Virus record (IMG/VR): IMGVR_UViG_3300007512_000016
Coordinates: 36,629-100,628 of that record
Length of the DNA: 64,000 nucleotides
From: a virus
Direction: 5' to 3' (one strand)
In this document: positions 1 to 9,145 of the stretch, piece after piece
Position numbering within the stretch: position 1 is the first letter of the stretch
Layout of the letters: each line of letters opens with the position of its first letter
Made by a program: the position numbers and the translations under genes
The notes under the pieces: model-generated
What the model was told of the DNA's origin: nothing
The model's database searches: none
The model's input: the letters and a program-made list of their open reading frames with translations, nothing else

Positions 1-838
1 GACGTGCTCGACGATCCCCCCCACGAGCCCGGTCAACCAGGGTCAAAGTCCGCTTGTCTGGGCGGAGACTAAACAGCTTCTCATCAGTGAAAGGGAAGCT
101 CTCTACATCCACCTGCTCAGGTGGAAGAACCCGCAGGGCTGTCCACCCCTTGTAGTTCTTTTTCAACCACGCAACGGCACGCTCGTTGGCGTCCTCCCGG
201 AGCCGTCGCTCTGTCCTGAGGAGCGGTTCTCCATCTGGAGTCTCTTCCAGGTACGTGTCCGAACGGAACCGCACCTCATCCGGCATATCCGGAGAGGTAT
301 CCTCTGCGTAGATGTTCACCACGCCCAACAGGTGATACTCGTGGACGATTTCCCTGAGACGAGAGAGCAGCTTGATTCGTTGTGCCCAGCGAGTACAGAA
401 CCGCGAAGCCGCCATCGCCAAATCCCGGTTCCTCGCCTTAGGAGGCGAGATCCGGACCTTCGACAGAGGCAACTCCGTATGGAGATCAAGCGCCTGCCCC
501 ACGAAGGGATGAGACCGGTAGAAGTGCCGATAAAAGTTCCACTGCTCCTGCTGACTCTGGGGCAGCTCCAGAAAATCGGTGCTCAGCTCCGGGTGGTAGT
601 AGTTCCCGTGAGCCGCATCCACAGTGCTGGCCGACCCGAGCCCTGAGCTGCTGTAGCCCATTCGCATCGAGGAAGCCCGGACGAGCCTCTTCGGCTTGCC
701 GACTCGGACCTTGCTCCGATCTTTCACTCGACTCACCGGGACTCCCTCCTGCTCAGACAGATCCGGACCCATCGACGCGAGACGACGTGGCGGCTTACCC
801 GGGGGAGACCCCGAGCCTGTCGTAGGTTCATCAGCCAT
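1..838 (-). CDS. Portal protein, N-terminal part (cut by window edge)
   Basis: The frame is open from the ATG at 838 to the window edge, about 279 codons, so the C-terminal part lies outside. The N-terminus is basic and Gly/Ser/Pro-rich; the middle reads WNFYRHFYRSHPFVGQALDL followed by an E/P/D-rich region. This resembles the start of phage portal proteins, which form the dodecameric DNA gate at the capsid vertex and bind the terminase. Position supports the call: it follows the terminase gene with two small genes between, same strand. The start overlaps the upstream stop by 8 nt. The portal assignment rests on context and general appearance, not a diagnostic motif. Confidence 0.6.
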   Translation of the reverse strand, partial: MADEPTTGSGSPPGKPPRRLASMGPDLSEQEGVPVSRVKDRSKVRVGKPKRLVRASSMRMGYSSSGLGSASTVDAAHGNYYHPELSTDFLELPQSQQEQWNFYRHFYRSHPFVGQALDLHTELPLSKVRISPPKARNRDLAMAASRFCTRWAQRIKLLSRLREIVHEYHLLGVVNIYAEDTSPDMPDEVRFRSDTYLEETPDGEPLLRTERRLREDANERAVAWLKKNYKGWTALRVLPPEQVDVESFPFTDEKLFSLRPDKRTLTLVDRARGGDRRAR

Positions 839-1154
839 CAGTCACCCCAAGGTCTGCCTGAACCCCACGGACCAGACTCGAAAACGCATCCCGACTCAGG
901 GGAGGGGTCGCCGGGGACACCGGATCCTGAATCCGATGAGTCCCTTGAATCTCACTGACCTGCCTGTGTAGACGCATCAGGTTCACGGACATTCTCCGAT
1001 AAGCCTTCTTCCGCTCGGGATTTTCATCGCGACGAGCAGCCTCCCGACAAAGCCTCAGAGCGGAGTCCAGCTCTCTCTGAGCACGCACCAGATGAACAAG
1101 AAGACGCTTCTCTCGCTCATTCGGGGCATTGCGGGCGTGGCTTCGTGTTGGCAT
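831..1154 (-). CDS. Hypothetical basic helical protein
   Basis: About 107 aa from ATG at 1154; a TTG at 1175 would add seven residues. It is rich in Arg, Glu and Leu and predicted by eye to be helical (EREKRLLVHLVRAQRELDSA), followed by a Pro/Ser-rich tail. It lies between terminase and portal in a tight overlapping string and overlaps the portal start. The position suits a head-assembly or packaging accessory protein, but no family is recognised. Confidence 0.6.
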   Translation of the reverse strand: MPTRSHARNAPNEREKRLLVHLVRAQRELDSALRLCREAARRDENPERKKAYRRMSVNLMRLHRQVSEIQGTHRIQDPVSPATPPLSRDAFSSLVRGVQADLGVTDG

Positions 1155-1165
1155 CGACCACCAAT

Positions 1166-1423
1166 TCAGGACCAAGAGGGTGATTTCGTAAAGACGCCTG
1201 ACTTTACCGCCACTTTCAGTGTTCGCTTCAGGAGAGTCATGTCCTCTGAACTTCCAAGGTACAGCCTCTCCCAGGAGCCCCCTGCTCGTTGAAAGACACG
1301 AGAGACCCTATCCAAGGCTTCCGGCGTGGGGCTGACCTTCGCCTTCCGGTGACTGGTCTTCACCATCGTCACCATCAAACGATGGTGAGCAGACAGGGGC
1401 GAGGTAGGGGTTCGGACAGGCAT
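1166..1423 (-). CDS. Small hypothetical protein after terminase
   Basis: 85 aa from ATG at 1423, preceded by a good ribosome binding site (GAGGTGAGGTAG directly before the ATG). It is basic, with VKTSHRKAKVSPTPEALDRV and a short helical segment, and no membrane segment. It starts 6 nt after the terminase stop, so it is almost certainly co-transcribed. No family is recognised. Confidence 0.55.
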   Translation of the reverse strand: MPVRTPTSPLSAHHRLMVTMVKTSHRKAKVSPTPEALDRVSRVFQRAGGSWERLYLGSSEDMTLLKRTLKVAVKSGVFTKSPSWS

Positions 1424-1428
1424 CTACC

Positions 1429-4400
1429 TCACCTCTTCTTTTTCTTGTGGGAGACCATCACCAGCCCCCGATATGGACTCATCCCCCCCGCCCTCGCCTT
1501 ACGGGGATCCATACGCTTCAGGGAACTCCCACCCAGGAGAGCCTTACGGCGTGCTCGGGACAGGGATCCGGGATTCGGGTGCCTGTTCAACGAACCTGGA
1601 CGTGGGCCACCCCCCGTCGCGAGATGCCGACCTTCTCCGATGGACTGAGAGGCCAGCCACACCATCCGAACCACAGCATCCGAGAGGTCATCGTGGTTGT
1701 CCCGCCCAGGAGGAGCCTCTACCACCGTGACATACTTGCTCTTATGCTCCGCCTGGAGAGTCAGCATCTCCGCGATATAAGGGCAGTGCTGCTCAATCCC
1801 ATGCTCATCTACGGGGCGAGGCCAGTCATAGAGGACAACCCTCCGCTCCTGCATCATGTTGTAGAAGTTGCGGTAGATCCGAGAGGACAACGGAGCCGTG
1901 AAGTGCTCCGCCCTGATTTGAGTCAGGCCCCGGTCTTCCAGAGCTTGCTCCAACGGGAGCCCAGCCCACTGGTCAAACATCCCGTTGACGAGGTAGAACC
2001 GCTGACTCAGATCCTTCAACCAATCCGCGACCCACTCCATCCGAAGACGATCCACGTCCGCGTATTGACCCTCTCCTGCCTGGATCGAGTCCACAAAATC
2101 CACGACGACGTTTCGATCTTCGACATGGCCGATAGCGACAGCGGAGGCGTCGCCCACCATCGCGAAGTCGAAGCCCAGGTAATGCGGGAACCGGCTCCGA
2201 CCTCGGAACCTGGGCCTGCGGGCGGGGTCTATGCAGGCAAGAAGGTCGTCCTCGTTCTCAATCCAGCCTCGTGTCCGGTCACTGAAGACCGCCCCGTACT
2301 CCGTGAAGAAGACCCGGACGTCCTTCAGGTAGTGCTTCTCAAACTCATGAGCCGGGATTGTCGGGTTCACCTCCCAGGTGGGAGCCTGAACGCAGATCAT
2401 GTTCTCCGAGGGTCCAGGCTGGAACCCCAGGGTGTACTGATCATAGAACAGCCCGGTCTTACCGAGAGGAGAGCTGATCAGAATAATCCGACCTTCCACC
2501 TCTCCAATCGGGAGCCGCTTATCCGCCGGGTCCTTCGGGGAGTAAGCAGAAGTAGAGGGGGTCACCGCCTGATAGACTTCGTCCGCGCCGGACTGGCCCG
2601 CGTCCGTGAAGTGAGCCACCTCATCCAGAATGACCAGGATATTACCTGCTCCTCGCAGCCCCTTCGCCACGCAAGAGCGGAACGTGATCTTGATGCTGGA
2701 GCGGGCCTTGGGATCGTCCGCGTAGCTCCCATACTGGTCGATATCATACGGCGTCTGGAAGTTCGCGTATGACATGGTGTTGTTCGCCATGTACGGCGAG
2801 AAAAAGTCACAGGACTTGAAGTGCCCGGCGACCTCACGGTACAAGAGCCCCGCCTGATCCTTATCCGTCGCGACGCTGATAAGCTGGATGACGTTGGAGT
2901 GAGGCAGCCCGTAGTACCGGTGAGGGTCCCCCTTCAAAAGCAGCTTGTAGGTCTCATAAGCTGCGATGCAGGCAGATATTGTCGTGTTGTGGTTCGTCAT
3001 CCCATTGGCAACGAACATGGACCCCTGAGGGACATTTAGGTCGTAGACCGCTTCCTCACCCTGCTCAACCGAGACCACAGGGTCGAAAAAATAGTCGAGG
3101 TCGTAAATCTCCTGGAGGTGTTGGACGATTTCCTGGTCAGCCCCCAGCCGCCGAGCTTCTGCCAACGTCTTCTCCAGACGCGGATAGGTCATCTGCTCTG
3201 TCGAGCTGGGCTTGATGGTGTTCCCCATCACCCCCCGCAGGTCAGACCGCGACCACCCTTGTCCCGGCTTACTGGTCGGGACTGAGGCTAACAGCTTTGA
3301 GCCCCATTCACGGAGGTATGGAATGGACTCCGAATTCCCACCCTCTCGACTGGAAGACTTCAGACCCGCCCAGAGAGGCTCCATCTTGCGTCGGGATACG
3401 AATCCCACTCGCTCCGCAAACATCTGCCTATGCCGGAGCCCTCGGACAATGAGGATGTAATAGTTCCGCTCATAGGTCTTATTCCACTTGGCCCGGATTC
3501 GACTCACGATCCCCAGGTTCAGCAAGAGGGTCTGAACCTCATGGGCAAGACGCTCGCTGGCGGAGCAGAAAGAGACCACCTTCCCGTTGGACTCCATCCC
3601 GCCATCAGTCTCAAATAGACCTCGGAGGAAAGCCCGAACGACAGGAGCCGTAGACTGCATGACAGACCAGGGGACCATCTTGGAGCGACGATCTGCGTCG
3701 TAGACCCACCCGAGGTCGTGGAGGAACTGTCGAGCCCCCAAGCTATGAAACTGAATTCTGGTCGTCTTCGGGGAGTGCCCAACACCCTGTTCCTTGAACC
3801 CCCCGAACAGCCTTGTCCACAGGGCCTTCATCTCGACCCGAAACTCTGGGCAAGCCACTGTCAGCTCAACCACCCGGTCCCGAGTCCAAGAGCCATCCCC
3901 CACAAGAGCCCCAAGCAAAAGCCCCCATTCCTCAGTCAGATGTGTCGGGAGAGACAGGTCTTTCCTACCCAGGTCAGACCAGTAGGGGGAAACATCGAGA
4001 TACTCCTGCGGCCACAGGTTTGTCCCTCGATGAATCGCAACGAAATCGCCCTCTTCAACATCCCCCAGGTACTTCCAGACGACAAAGCCTTCCGGGCTCA
4101 TTACTTTGATGCGATGGTTGGGTGTGCCTCCAAGCCTGAATCCACAGTAGGTCTTCAGGTCTCGGATTTCACGAACACCACCGTTATAGAAGTACGCTGA
4201 CTCTGCCGTGGTCTGCCTGCCCTCTTGAGCTACTGTAATCCGACAGGGTTGGTGTTCAGGGCCTTCGGGATCTCCCAAAGACTCGATTGGAAGAACTCCC
4301 TTTGAGGTCAGGACCAGAGACCCGGCTTTCAAGCACTTTCCTGAGCGTCTTCCGACACTTAGGATCATCTCCCTACGTTCATGCCCGGGGACGACCTCTC

Positions 4401-4758
4401 GGACATTGCACCTACCGTCATCGTGGAGGTAGCGGAGATATCCCGCCTCCGTCAGATATTGGTAGTTCTTCCTCTGCCAGTCCGAGATGACGAGTCGATG
4501 CTTGTAGTACCCGTCGTGGTCCAACACCTCCGGGTCATAATGGGGGTGGTCTTCCGGGACCGGGGCGTCTAGCGGATAGTCGAACTCGTTATCGTCCAGA
4601 GCGAGTCCGTAGTGGACCTTGAGGATGACCCGCTGAACGGGGAACAGCTTGAAGTCGAGGCCCCAGGGAGCCTCGATGAACGTGATGATATCAGCGACCT
4701 CACGACCCTGAGTGGTCGTGGTCCTCCCGACATTCCTCGCGAGATCTGCGAGGCTCAC
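1429..4758 (-). CDS. terL: Terminase large subunit (TerL) precursor with an in-frame intein
   Basis: DNA-packaging motor ATPase/nuclease. The precursor is 1109 aa; removing the 450-aa intein leaves about 659 aa, normal for TerL. The ATPase domain has Walker A GRRSGK/TT (split after the Lys by the intein, residues 136-141), Walker B-like NILVILDEVAHF, and the coupling segment RIILISSPLG. The C-terminal RNase-H-like nuclease shows LGFDFAMVGDASA and a later NHDDLSDAVVRM acidic site. Start is GTG, overlapping the upstream stop (GTGA). The tail is basic with a KKKKR end. Splicing must occur before packaging because the P-loop is interrupted. Confidence 0.93.
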   Translation of the reverse strand: MSLADLARNVGRTTTTQGREVADIITFIEAPWGLDFKLFPVQRVILKVHYGLALDDNEFDYPLDAPVPEDHPHYDPEVLDHDGYYKHRLVISDWQRKNYQYLTEAGYLRYLHDDGRCNVREVVPGHERREMILSVGRRSGKCLKAGSLVLTSKGVLPIESLGDPEGPEHQPCRITVAQEGRQTTAESAYFYNGGVREIRDLKTYCGFRLGGTPNHRIKVMSPEGFVVWKYLGDVEEGDFVAIHRGTNLWPQEYLDVSPYWSDLGRKDLSLPTHLTEEWGLLLGALVGDGSWTRDRVVELTVACPEFRVEMKALWTRLFGGFKEQGVGHSPKTTRIQFHSLGARQFLHDLGWVYDADRRSKMVPWSVMQSTAPVVRAFLRGLFETDGGMESNGKVVSFCSASERLAHEVQTLLLNLGIVSRIRAKWNKTYERNYYILIVRGLRHRQMFAERVGFVSRRKMEPLWAGLKSSSREGGNSESIPYLREWGSKLLASVPTSKPGQGWSRSDLRGVMGNTIKPSSTEQMTYPRLEKTLAEARRLGADQEIVQHLQEIYDLDYFFDPVVSVEQGEEAVYDLNVPQGSMFVANGMTNHNTTISACIAAYETYKLLLKGDPHRYYGLPHSNVIQLISVATDKDQAGLLYREVAGHFKSCDFFSPYMANNTMSYANFQTPYDIDQYGSYADDPKARSSIKITFRSCVAKGLRGAGNILVILDEVAHFTDAGQSGADEVYQAVTPSTSAYSPKDPADKRLPIGEVEGRIILISSPLGKTGLFYDQYTLGFQPGPSENMICVQAPTWEVNPTIPAHEFEKHYLKDVRVFFTEYGAVFSDRTRGWIENEDDLLACIDPARRPRFRGRSRFPHYLGFDFAMVGDASAVAIGHVEDRNVVVDFVDSIQAGEGQYADVDRLRMEWVADWLKDLSQRFYLVNGMFDQWAGLPLEQALEDRGLTQIRAEHFTAPLSSRIYRNFYNMMQERRVVLYDWPRPVDEHGIEQHCPYIAEMLTLQAEHKSKYVTVVEAPPGRDNHDDLSDAVVRMVWLASQSIGEGRHLATGGGPRPGSLNRHPNPGSLSRARRKALLGGSSLKRMDPRKARAGGMSPYRGLVMVSHKKKKR
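2986..4335 (-). mobile_element. Intein with LAGLIDADG homing endonuclease, in TerL P-loop
   Basis: 450 residues starting with Cys (CLKAGSLVLTSKG, block A) and ending VANGMTNHN followed by extein Thr. Splicing blocks are visible: TPNHRIKV (block B) and VYDLNVPQGSMFVANG (blocks F/G). The two dodecapeptide motifs are LLLGALVGDGSW and FLRGLFETDGGM, typical of DOD homing endonucleases, with Asp/Glu in both. All splicing residues (Cys1, block B His, His-Asn end, Thr+1) are present, so it is probably active. The insertion point is between Lys and Thr of Walker A. Confidence 0.95.
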
Positions 4759-5405
4759 GACTTCCCTCGCATCTTAGCTCGGGCTTCGGCCTTCCAAGCG
4801 TCGTCGAGCTTCTCACCCATCCTCGTGAAGATGGTCTCCACCAGCTCGGGGCGAACCCCGGAGTCCTCCAAAACCGCGCGGAAAGTCTCCAAAACGAATC
4901 GGAAGAGGAGCTTGAACTGGTCCCCCTCCAGATCGATTGTCGCCGTCCTCTCCATCCTCTTGACCCAGGCATCCCCGAGAGCCGTAAGGGCTCGGACTCG
5001 CCGGGAAGAGATCATCGCGGTCTGCTCCCCCTGCCGCTCTGCTTCCTCTCGCTCAAACTTCAGACTCGCGGCCTCTTCCGCGATCCCCTGCATGATTACC
5101 GGGAGCACATCCTGGTTGGGGTCCCGGGCCAATTTGCCCCGCAGATCGTCATCCCGAATCGCCTCCTTCTTCTGCCGACATACCTCTCCGACCTCGTCCG
5201 AGGCGGGGGGCAACTCCACCCGAGCGGGGCGGCCAGGAGCACCGCGCATGACTACGGGGGCTCCTCCTTTCATCGCAATCACGTCCGACTTCCGGACCTG
5301 ATCTGGAGCCCTCCACTTCGTCTTCCCAGAGGCGTCTACCACCTGCACCCGTTGAGTCCCTGCGGGCAGGTTAGCAAGAATCTGGTTCAGGGAAGGGTTC
5401 GGCAT
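4755..5405 (-). CDS. Hypothetical protein before terminase (possible small terminase)
   Basis: 216 aa from ATG at 5405 (a TTG lies one codon upstream). The N-terminus contains VQVVDASGKTKWRAPDQV, and the C-terminal half is a long charged helical region (ERTATIDLEGDQFKLLFRFV) with a basic KAEARAKMRGKS end. It ends overlapping the TerL GTG start, the usual place of the small terminase subunit, but no helix-turn-helix is obvious. The role is inferred from position only. Confidence 0.65.
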   Translation of the reverse strand: MPNPSLNQILANLPAGTQRVQVVDASGKTKWRAPDQVRKSDVIAMKGGAPVVMRGAPGRPARVELPPASDEVGEVCRQKKEAIRDDDLRGKLARDPNQDVLPVIMQGIAEEAASLKFEREEAERQGEQTAMISSRRVRALTALGDAWVKRMERTATIDLEGDQFKLLFRFVLETFRAVLEDSGVRPELVETIFTRMGEKLDDAWKAEARAKMRGKS

Positions 5406-5414
5406 CAATTACCT

Positions 5415-5984
5415 TCAGGGCAGAAGGGTTGGGGCCCCGAGAGACGGCGAGCCTCCCGAGCAGTAGCCATTCGCAGGAGCCAGGGTGTAGTTGGTCACTG
5501 ACCCGGCGAAGAGAACATCAAACCGTACCCGGTCCCCCGCGGGACCTCCCCGAACTGTGATGTTCACATCTGAACCTGAGGGGCTCGCCGTGATTCCTGG
5601 GAGGGCTCCGATCGCAGTAGCGATTGCCGTCGCCGTCGCTCCCGTGCTCCCCCCAACCGTGAAATCCTCACCCGAGGTGAGGACATAAGGGCCGATGAAC
5701 AAGAACGCCTTGTCCGTGAAATCATTGTCGTCCACGGTAATCGTCGCGGTAGCTCCAGCAGGGTCACCAGACAGGAGGCCCTGCTGTGTGGTGACCCCCG
5801 GTGTGGTCCCGCGATTGGACCTCGCGAGACCATCCCCTCCACGGCTGACCTGGGGTAGATGCTGAATCGTGAACCCTGTCCGCACCTTCTCCGGGTTCCC
5901 AACGGACCCGCGGCTCGGGTCCGACCCCTGCCTGAGATTGGCGACCAGGATGGTAAAGGGCTTCTGACCAGTGACGAGCTTCAT
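5415..5984 (-). CDS. Virion-type hypothetical protein (beta-rich repeat-like domain)
   Basis: 189 aa from ATG at 5984, chosen because AGGAGTG lies at proper distance; a longer reading would overlap the previous gene. The central segment (ATITVDDNDFTDKAFLFIGP, then TVGGSTGATATAIATAIGAL and NITVRGGPAGDRV) alternates hydrophobic and polar residues as in Ig-like or beta-sandwich phage structural proteins. It is located among terminase-proximal genes, which fits a capsid decoration or tail component. No catalytic motif is seen. Confidence 0.6.
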   Translation of the reverse strand: MKLVTGQKPFTILVANLRQGSDPSRGSVGNPEKVRTGFTIQHLPQVSRGGDGLARSNRGTTPGVTTQQGLLSGDPAGATATITVDDNDFTDKAFLFIGPYVLTSGEDFTVGGSTGATATAIATAIGALPGITASPSGSDVNITVRGGPAGDRVRFDVLFAGSVTNYTLAPANGYCSGGSPSLGAPTLLP

Positions 5985-6045
5985 GAGCGAGCACTCCTGA
6001 TCCCCCGTTTTCCATAGGGAATCTATTGGAGTTTGCTCCGTTACT

Positions 6046-8235
6046 TCACCAGAGCATCCCACCGAACTGAATGTCCTGAATGGGATCGTGGTCTTCAGAC
6101 TGGTTGAAGTTGATGTGCTCCAACTCTGCCTCGCGACCCAACTTGAATTCATCAGGGTCATATCCCGGCCCTGAAAGGACCACTTCCAGCTCAGCCTTCT
6201 TCTTCGCTGCCTTCTGTCGAGCCTTGATACCTTCAGCCTGAATCAGATCACGGAGGGCAGGCATCGCCGCCCCGATGACATGAGCGGCGAACCGAGACCG
6301 TAGACCTTGCTTGAGGCGAGTCCCGTAGAGCCCATAGTGAAGCTGCCGGCGGGTCCACTGAACGCAATCGCGGACCTCCCGAGCACTCGCTACCTTGGCC
6401 TTCTTACCCGCCCCGGGAGCCGCCTCATAGCGGACTCCGTCATACGACCGGCGCTTCGGCGGGGCCGACTGTAGAGCAGCTTGCAGATCTGGCCCCAGGC
6501 TGCCGAGGATTTCCTTGGCGTGCTCCCTCGGAACAACCCGAGCGATATGGTTCCGAAGGGCCTTGCCCTTCAGACCCCGTCGCATGGCGTTACGAACCAG
6601 ATCAGCTCGTCGCTGGAGATCCTGACTCAGGCGATACTCCCGAGTCGCCTGATGCTCCCGGACGGCTACGGTAGCATCCACCTGAGACTGGACCTCCTTA
6701 CGACCTTCCGCCGCCTTCTTGAGCGAGGCCCAGACCTGCTCCGGAGTCGCCAGCTTGATCGTCCTCTCGTTGGGCTGACCTGTGTAGGGGTTCGACCCGG
6801 TCTGACGAGTGATCAAGGTCGCCGCTGCCTTCAAGACAAGGCGGGGATCCGCCTGGGATTGAACCAGACGCCGGCAGTCTTCCCGGGTCAACCACTCCTT
6901 CCGATGCCACGCGAGGAGCTGACGGTGGGCCTGCTTCCGACGAGCCGCTGGCTCTCGGTGAGAGATATCCACGGGAGCCGGGCCCGGGGTCTTGGCGGCC
7001 TCCGCCATCGCTTCCCGGGCATGTTCAGGGCTAGCCGGTGTAGGCCGCACATCATTCGAGACTCCGGAGTACGCCTCAGGAGGGAGGGGGCGGGTAATCT
7101 GCGTCGCTGCCCGACGGAGCATCTCTCCGGGAGAGAGGTCCGATCGGACAATCTGAGATCCCGCCTCCCGAGTCAACAGCCCGGACTTGACCCACCCTGC
7201 GATCTTGAGCTGGGCCTTCCGGCGGACAACGGACAGCTCCGCTTCCCGGTTGTCCAACGCTCGGGCAGGCTCCCGAGGAGTCTCTTGGAAGGCCCTGACA
7301 GCCTCCTCAGCCGTGACTCGCTGGCTAGGTGCCGTATGGGTCGGGAGATGGTCCCCCGCGGCTCTCACGTCGGCCTGGGGAGCCGTAAATGCCATCTTCA
7401 GAGCGAGCCGAGGCGTAGCGTCGGCAGCTACCTGCCGACCCGTGGCCTCAAGCAATGGCTGATAGATTTCCTGAGCCTCTTCCCAGGGAACCGTCGCCAC
7501 AAGCTTCCGAGCAAAGACGGAACAAGACCCACCGCGGTTGTGGACACAACCACCGCAACCCTGCTTGCTCACCAGATAGCGGGCACCCCGTCCAATCTTC
7601 GGTAGCTCGGACTTCCACTTGCCCTTGGCACAACCCGGGTACGCTTCAGCCCGAAGGAAGACCCGACCGGCGAGCCCATGATCTTCCTTGACCCATGCGA
7701 GAGCTTTCGCGACCCGAGGAGCACTGCGACCAGCCGCCTGACGGGCCTCCTGAAGGAGAGCCTGGAGGGGCTCTCCCCGAGCCGATCGCCGCATCGCCCT
7801 CTGAACCACCCACCGGAGGTCCGAGGCCGACTTGTGCTTCTCGGGAACGGGCCGGTCCTGACTCCGCTCGTAAGCAATCTTCTCCCGGTCCAGGGCAGGA
7901 TAACGAGCGTCAGCCTGCACATGCTGGCCCCACGCTTCTTCCAGCTCAGGGATGACCGTCCCGGTCTCCGTGTTCTCAGGGAGACGCTCAGCGTCCTGCT
8001 CGGAGATTTTCAACCAGGACAAATCCTGAACAGAACTCTCCATCAGACGCCCGAGATCCGCGACCCCGCTGTCATCTTGGAACATCCCAGGCGACGCCTC
8101 CAGGGGCGTCTCCGGGTCCTCGCCCCAGAGGGCGGCGGAGAGGTTGCTCATCTGACCCGGATCTACGTCCAGGTCAAGAATGGGATCCTCAGAGCCAAGG
8201 AGGACGTCATCCGGGAAATGCTTATCAACACTCAT
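6046..8235 (-). CDS. Large hypothetical protein with Cys-rich motif, probably virion-associated
   Basis: 729 aa from ATG at 8235 with GGAGG 10 nt upstream. The first ~120 residues are acidic (D/E/S-rich), the rest strongly basic and helical with many Ala/Arg/Gln. A cysteine cluster GCGGCVHNRGGSCSVFARK near residue 220 could bind a metal. Two stretches around residues 330-480 look like diverged repeats (REAELSVVRRKAQLKIAGWV and REPAARRKQAHRQLLAWHRK, each followed by LTRE and a LV/IVRS-like segment). The size and position suggest a structural or ejection protein. No known family is recognised. Confidence 0.65.
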   Translation of the reverse strand: MSVDKHFPDDVLLGSEDPILDLDVDPGQMSNLSAALWGEDPETPLEASPGMFQDDSGVADLGRLMESSVQDLSWLKISEQDAERLPENTETGTVIPELEEAWGQHVQADARYPALDREKIAYERSQDRPVPEKHKSASDLRWVVQRAMRRSARGEPLQALLQEARQAAGRSAPRVAKALAWVKEDHGLAGRVFLRAEAYPGCAKGKWKSELPKIGRGARYLVSKQGCGGCVHNRGGSCSVFARKLVATVPWEEAQEIYQPLLEATGRQVAADATPRLALKMAFTAPQADVRAAGDHLPTHTAPSQRVTAEEAVRAFQETPREPARALDNREAELSVVRRKAQLKIAGWVKSGLLTREAGSQIVRSDLSPGEMLRRAATQITRPLPPEAYSGVSNDVRPTPASPEHAREAMAEAAKTPGPAPVDISHREPAARRKQAHRQLLAWHRKEWLTREDCRRLVQSQADPRLVLKAAATLITRQTGSNPYTGQPNERTIKLATPEQVWASLKKAAEGRKEVQSQVDATVAVREHQATREYRLSQDLQRRADLVRNAMRRGLKGKALRNHIARVVPREHAKEILGSLGPDLQAALQSAPPKRRSYDGVRYEAAPGAGKKAKVASAREVRDCVQWTRRQLHYGLYGTRLKQGLRSRFAAHVIGAAMPALRDLIQAEGIKARQKAAKKKAELEVVLSGPGYDPDEFKLGREAELEHINFNQSEDHDPIQDIQFGGMLW

Positions 8236-8855
8236 CAGCCAATCCTCCGGGACAAGGAACGGTGAGCGACCCGATTCCTCATCTGTACCCGCTCAGAAGA
8301 AGCCATCTTGTCATGCTCGGCGTCCATCTCCGCCTCTTCCTCTTTCGCCCAACCTTCCGGGTCCCGACGAATCTCTTCAGCGTCGTCCACGATATCCTGA
8401 ACCTCTTCCCGCTCCCGCTTGTCCACGGCTGCCTCAGGGTTCCAATGAGGGGCGTTGATCTCATCATAGAGGGTATCGGATAACGCAGACAGGGCCTCGC
8501 AGACGTTCATGAACCCCCGCCGCATGTCCGCGATCTTCTGGATGTAACCCCGTCCTCCGAGGTTCCCATCTGGGCTCACCCTCGCGCTCTTGACCTTGAG
8601 AAAATTCTGGTGAGCACTGGAGACATGGCCCAAACCAGCCAGGGTAGACCGAAGCACCTGGGCGAGGGGCTTGAGCTGGCGGGGGTCGAACACAAACCCC
8701 TCGTCCATCTCCCGAGCAGAGGGAGCGTGATCATTCCAGGCCCACTCGTTGCGGTCGCCGCTCCGGTCCTTCTTGAAAATGACCTCGCCCGCGGTGCGGG
8801 AACGGGCCTTCGCTTTCAAGTAACGGTCAGCTACTCGGGAAGCTGAGGGGGTCAA
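8235..8855 (-). CDS. Hypothetical protein with N-terminal RVADRYL motif
   Basis: 206 aa starting at a TTG (8855) fixed by a strong AGGAG seven nt upstream. The N-terminus SASRVADRYLKAKARS carries a short motif seen in four other proteins of this window (at 10.6, 12.4, 39.8 and 46.9 kb). The middle is a helical domain and the C-terminal third is very acidic before a basic end. It follows promoter-like GAGGAGCCTATACC, so it may open the 8.9-to-1 kb transcription unit. Function unknown. Confidence 0.6.
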   Translation of the reverse strand: MTPSASRVADRYLKAKARSRTAGEVIFKKDRSGDRNEWAWNDHAPSAREMDEGFVFDPRQLKPLAQVLRSTLAGLGHVSSAHQNFLKVKSARVSPDGNLGGRGYIQKIADMRRGFMNVCEALSALSDTLYDEINAPHWNPEAAVDKREREEVQDIVDDAEEIRRDPEGWAKEEEAEMDAEHDKMASSERVQMRNRVAHRSLSRRIG

Positions 8856-8888
8856 GGGGAGTCTCCTGAGGTCTCAACTCCACCAGAG

Positions 8889-8906
8889 GTATAGGCTCCT
8901 CACCGA
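8889..8906 (-). promoter_or_regulatory. Promoter-like GGTGAGGAGCCTATACC
   Basis: On the minus strand the sequence CGGTGAGGAGCCTATA, 35 nt upstream of the TTG start at 8855, is identical over 16 bp to a site upstream of the gene at 40832. TATACC would be the -10 element. No AASTTT -35 is present. Both copies sit at the same place relative to a gene start, which supports a regulatory role. Confidence 0.5.
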
Positions 8907-9145
8907 GTCGTGAGAGGAGGCCCCCGATATACCAAGGCTCCCGTAAAGGGTCCCCGCTCCGTATCCGCCACCTTTTCAACCCGACCCGGGTGGCCCAGGC
9001 TCTCCTTCAACTCACTCATCGTCATGTGCTGGGAATCCGAAGCTTGACGAGCAAGAAACTCCTCCTCCGTCAAACCAGGAGGAGCACTGGACCCCGTAAA
9101 TGGAGCCAGGGAGGTATCTTGATTGATGAGGTCTCGTAGACTCAT
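8900..9145 (-). CDS. Small hypothetical protein
   Basis: 81 aa from ATG at 9145, overlapping the end of the previous gene by 4 nt. It contains GLTEEEFLARQASDSQHMTM and a Pro/Gly-rich C-terminal end. The TEEEFL segment recalls the N-terminus of the Nudix gene product at 54.6 kb, but the similarity is too short to mean much. No family is recognised. Confidence 0.5.
   Translation of the reverse strand: MSLRDLINQDTSLAPFTGSSAPPGLTEEEFLARQASDSQHMTMSELKESLGHPGRVEKVADTERGPFTGALVYRGPPLTTR

Noticed and set aside
1447-2772. A 441-codon open frame on the plus strand
   Set aside because: Antisense to the terminase C-terminal half, which is certain from its motifs; the plus product is Arg/Pro/Val-rich without features.
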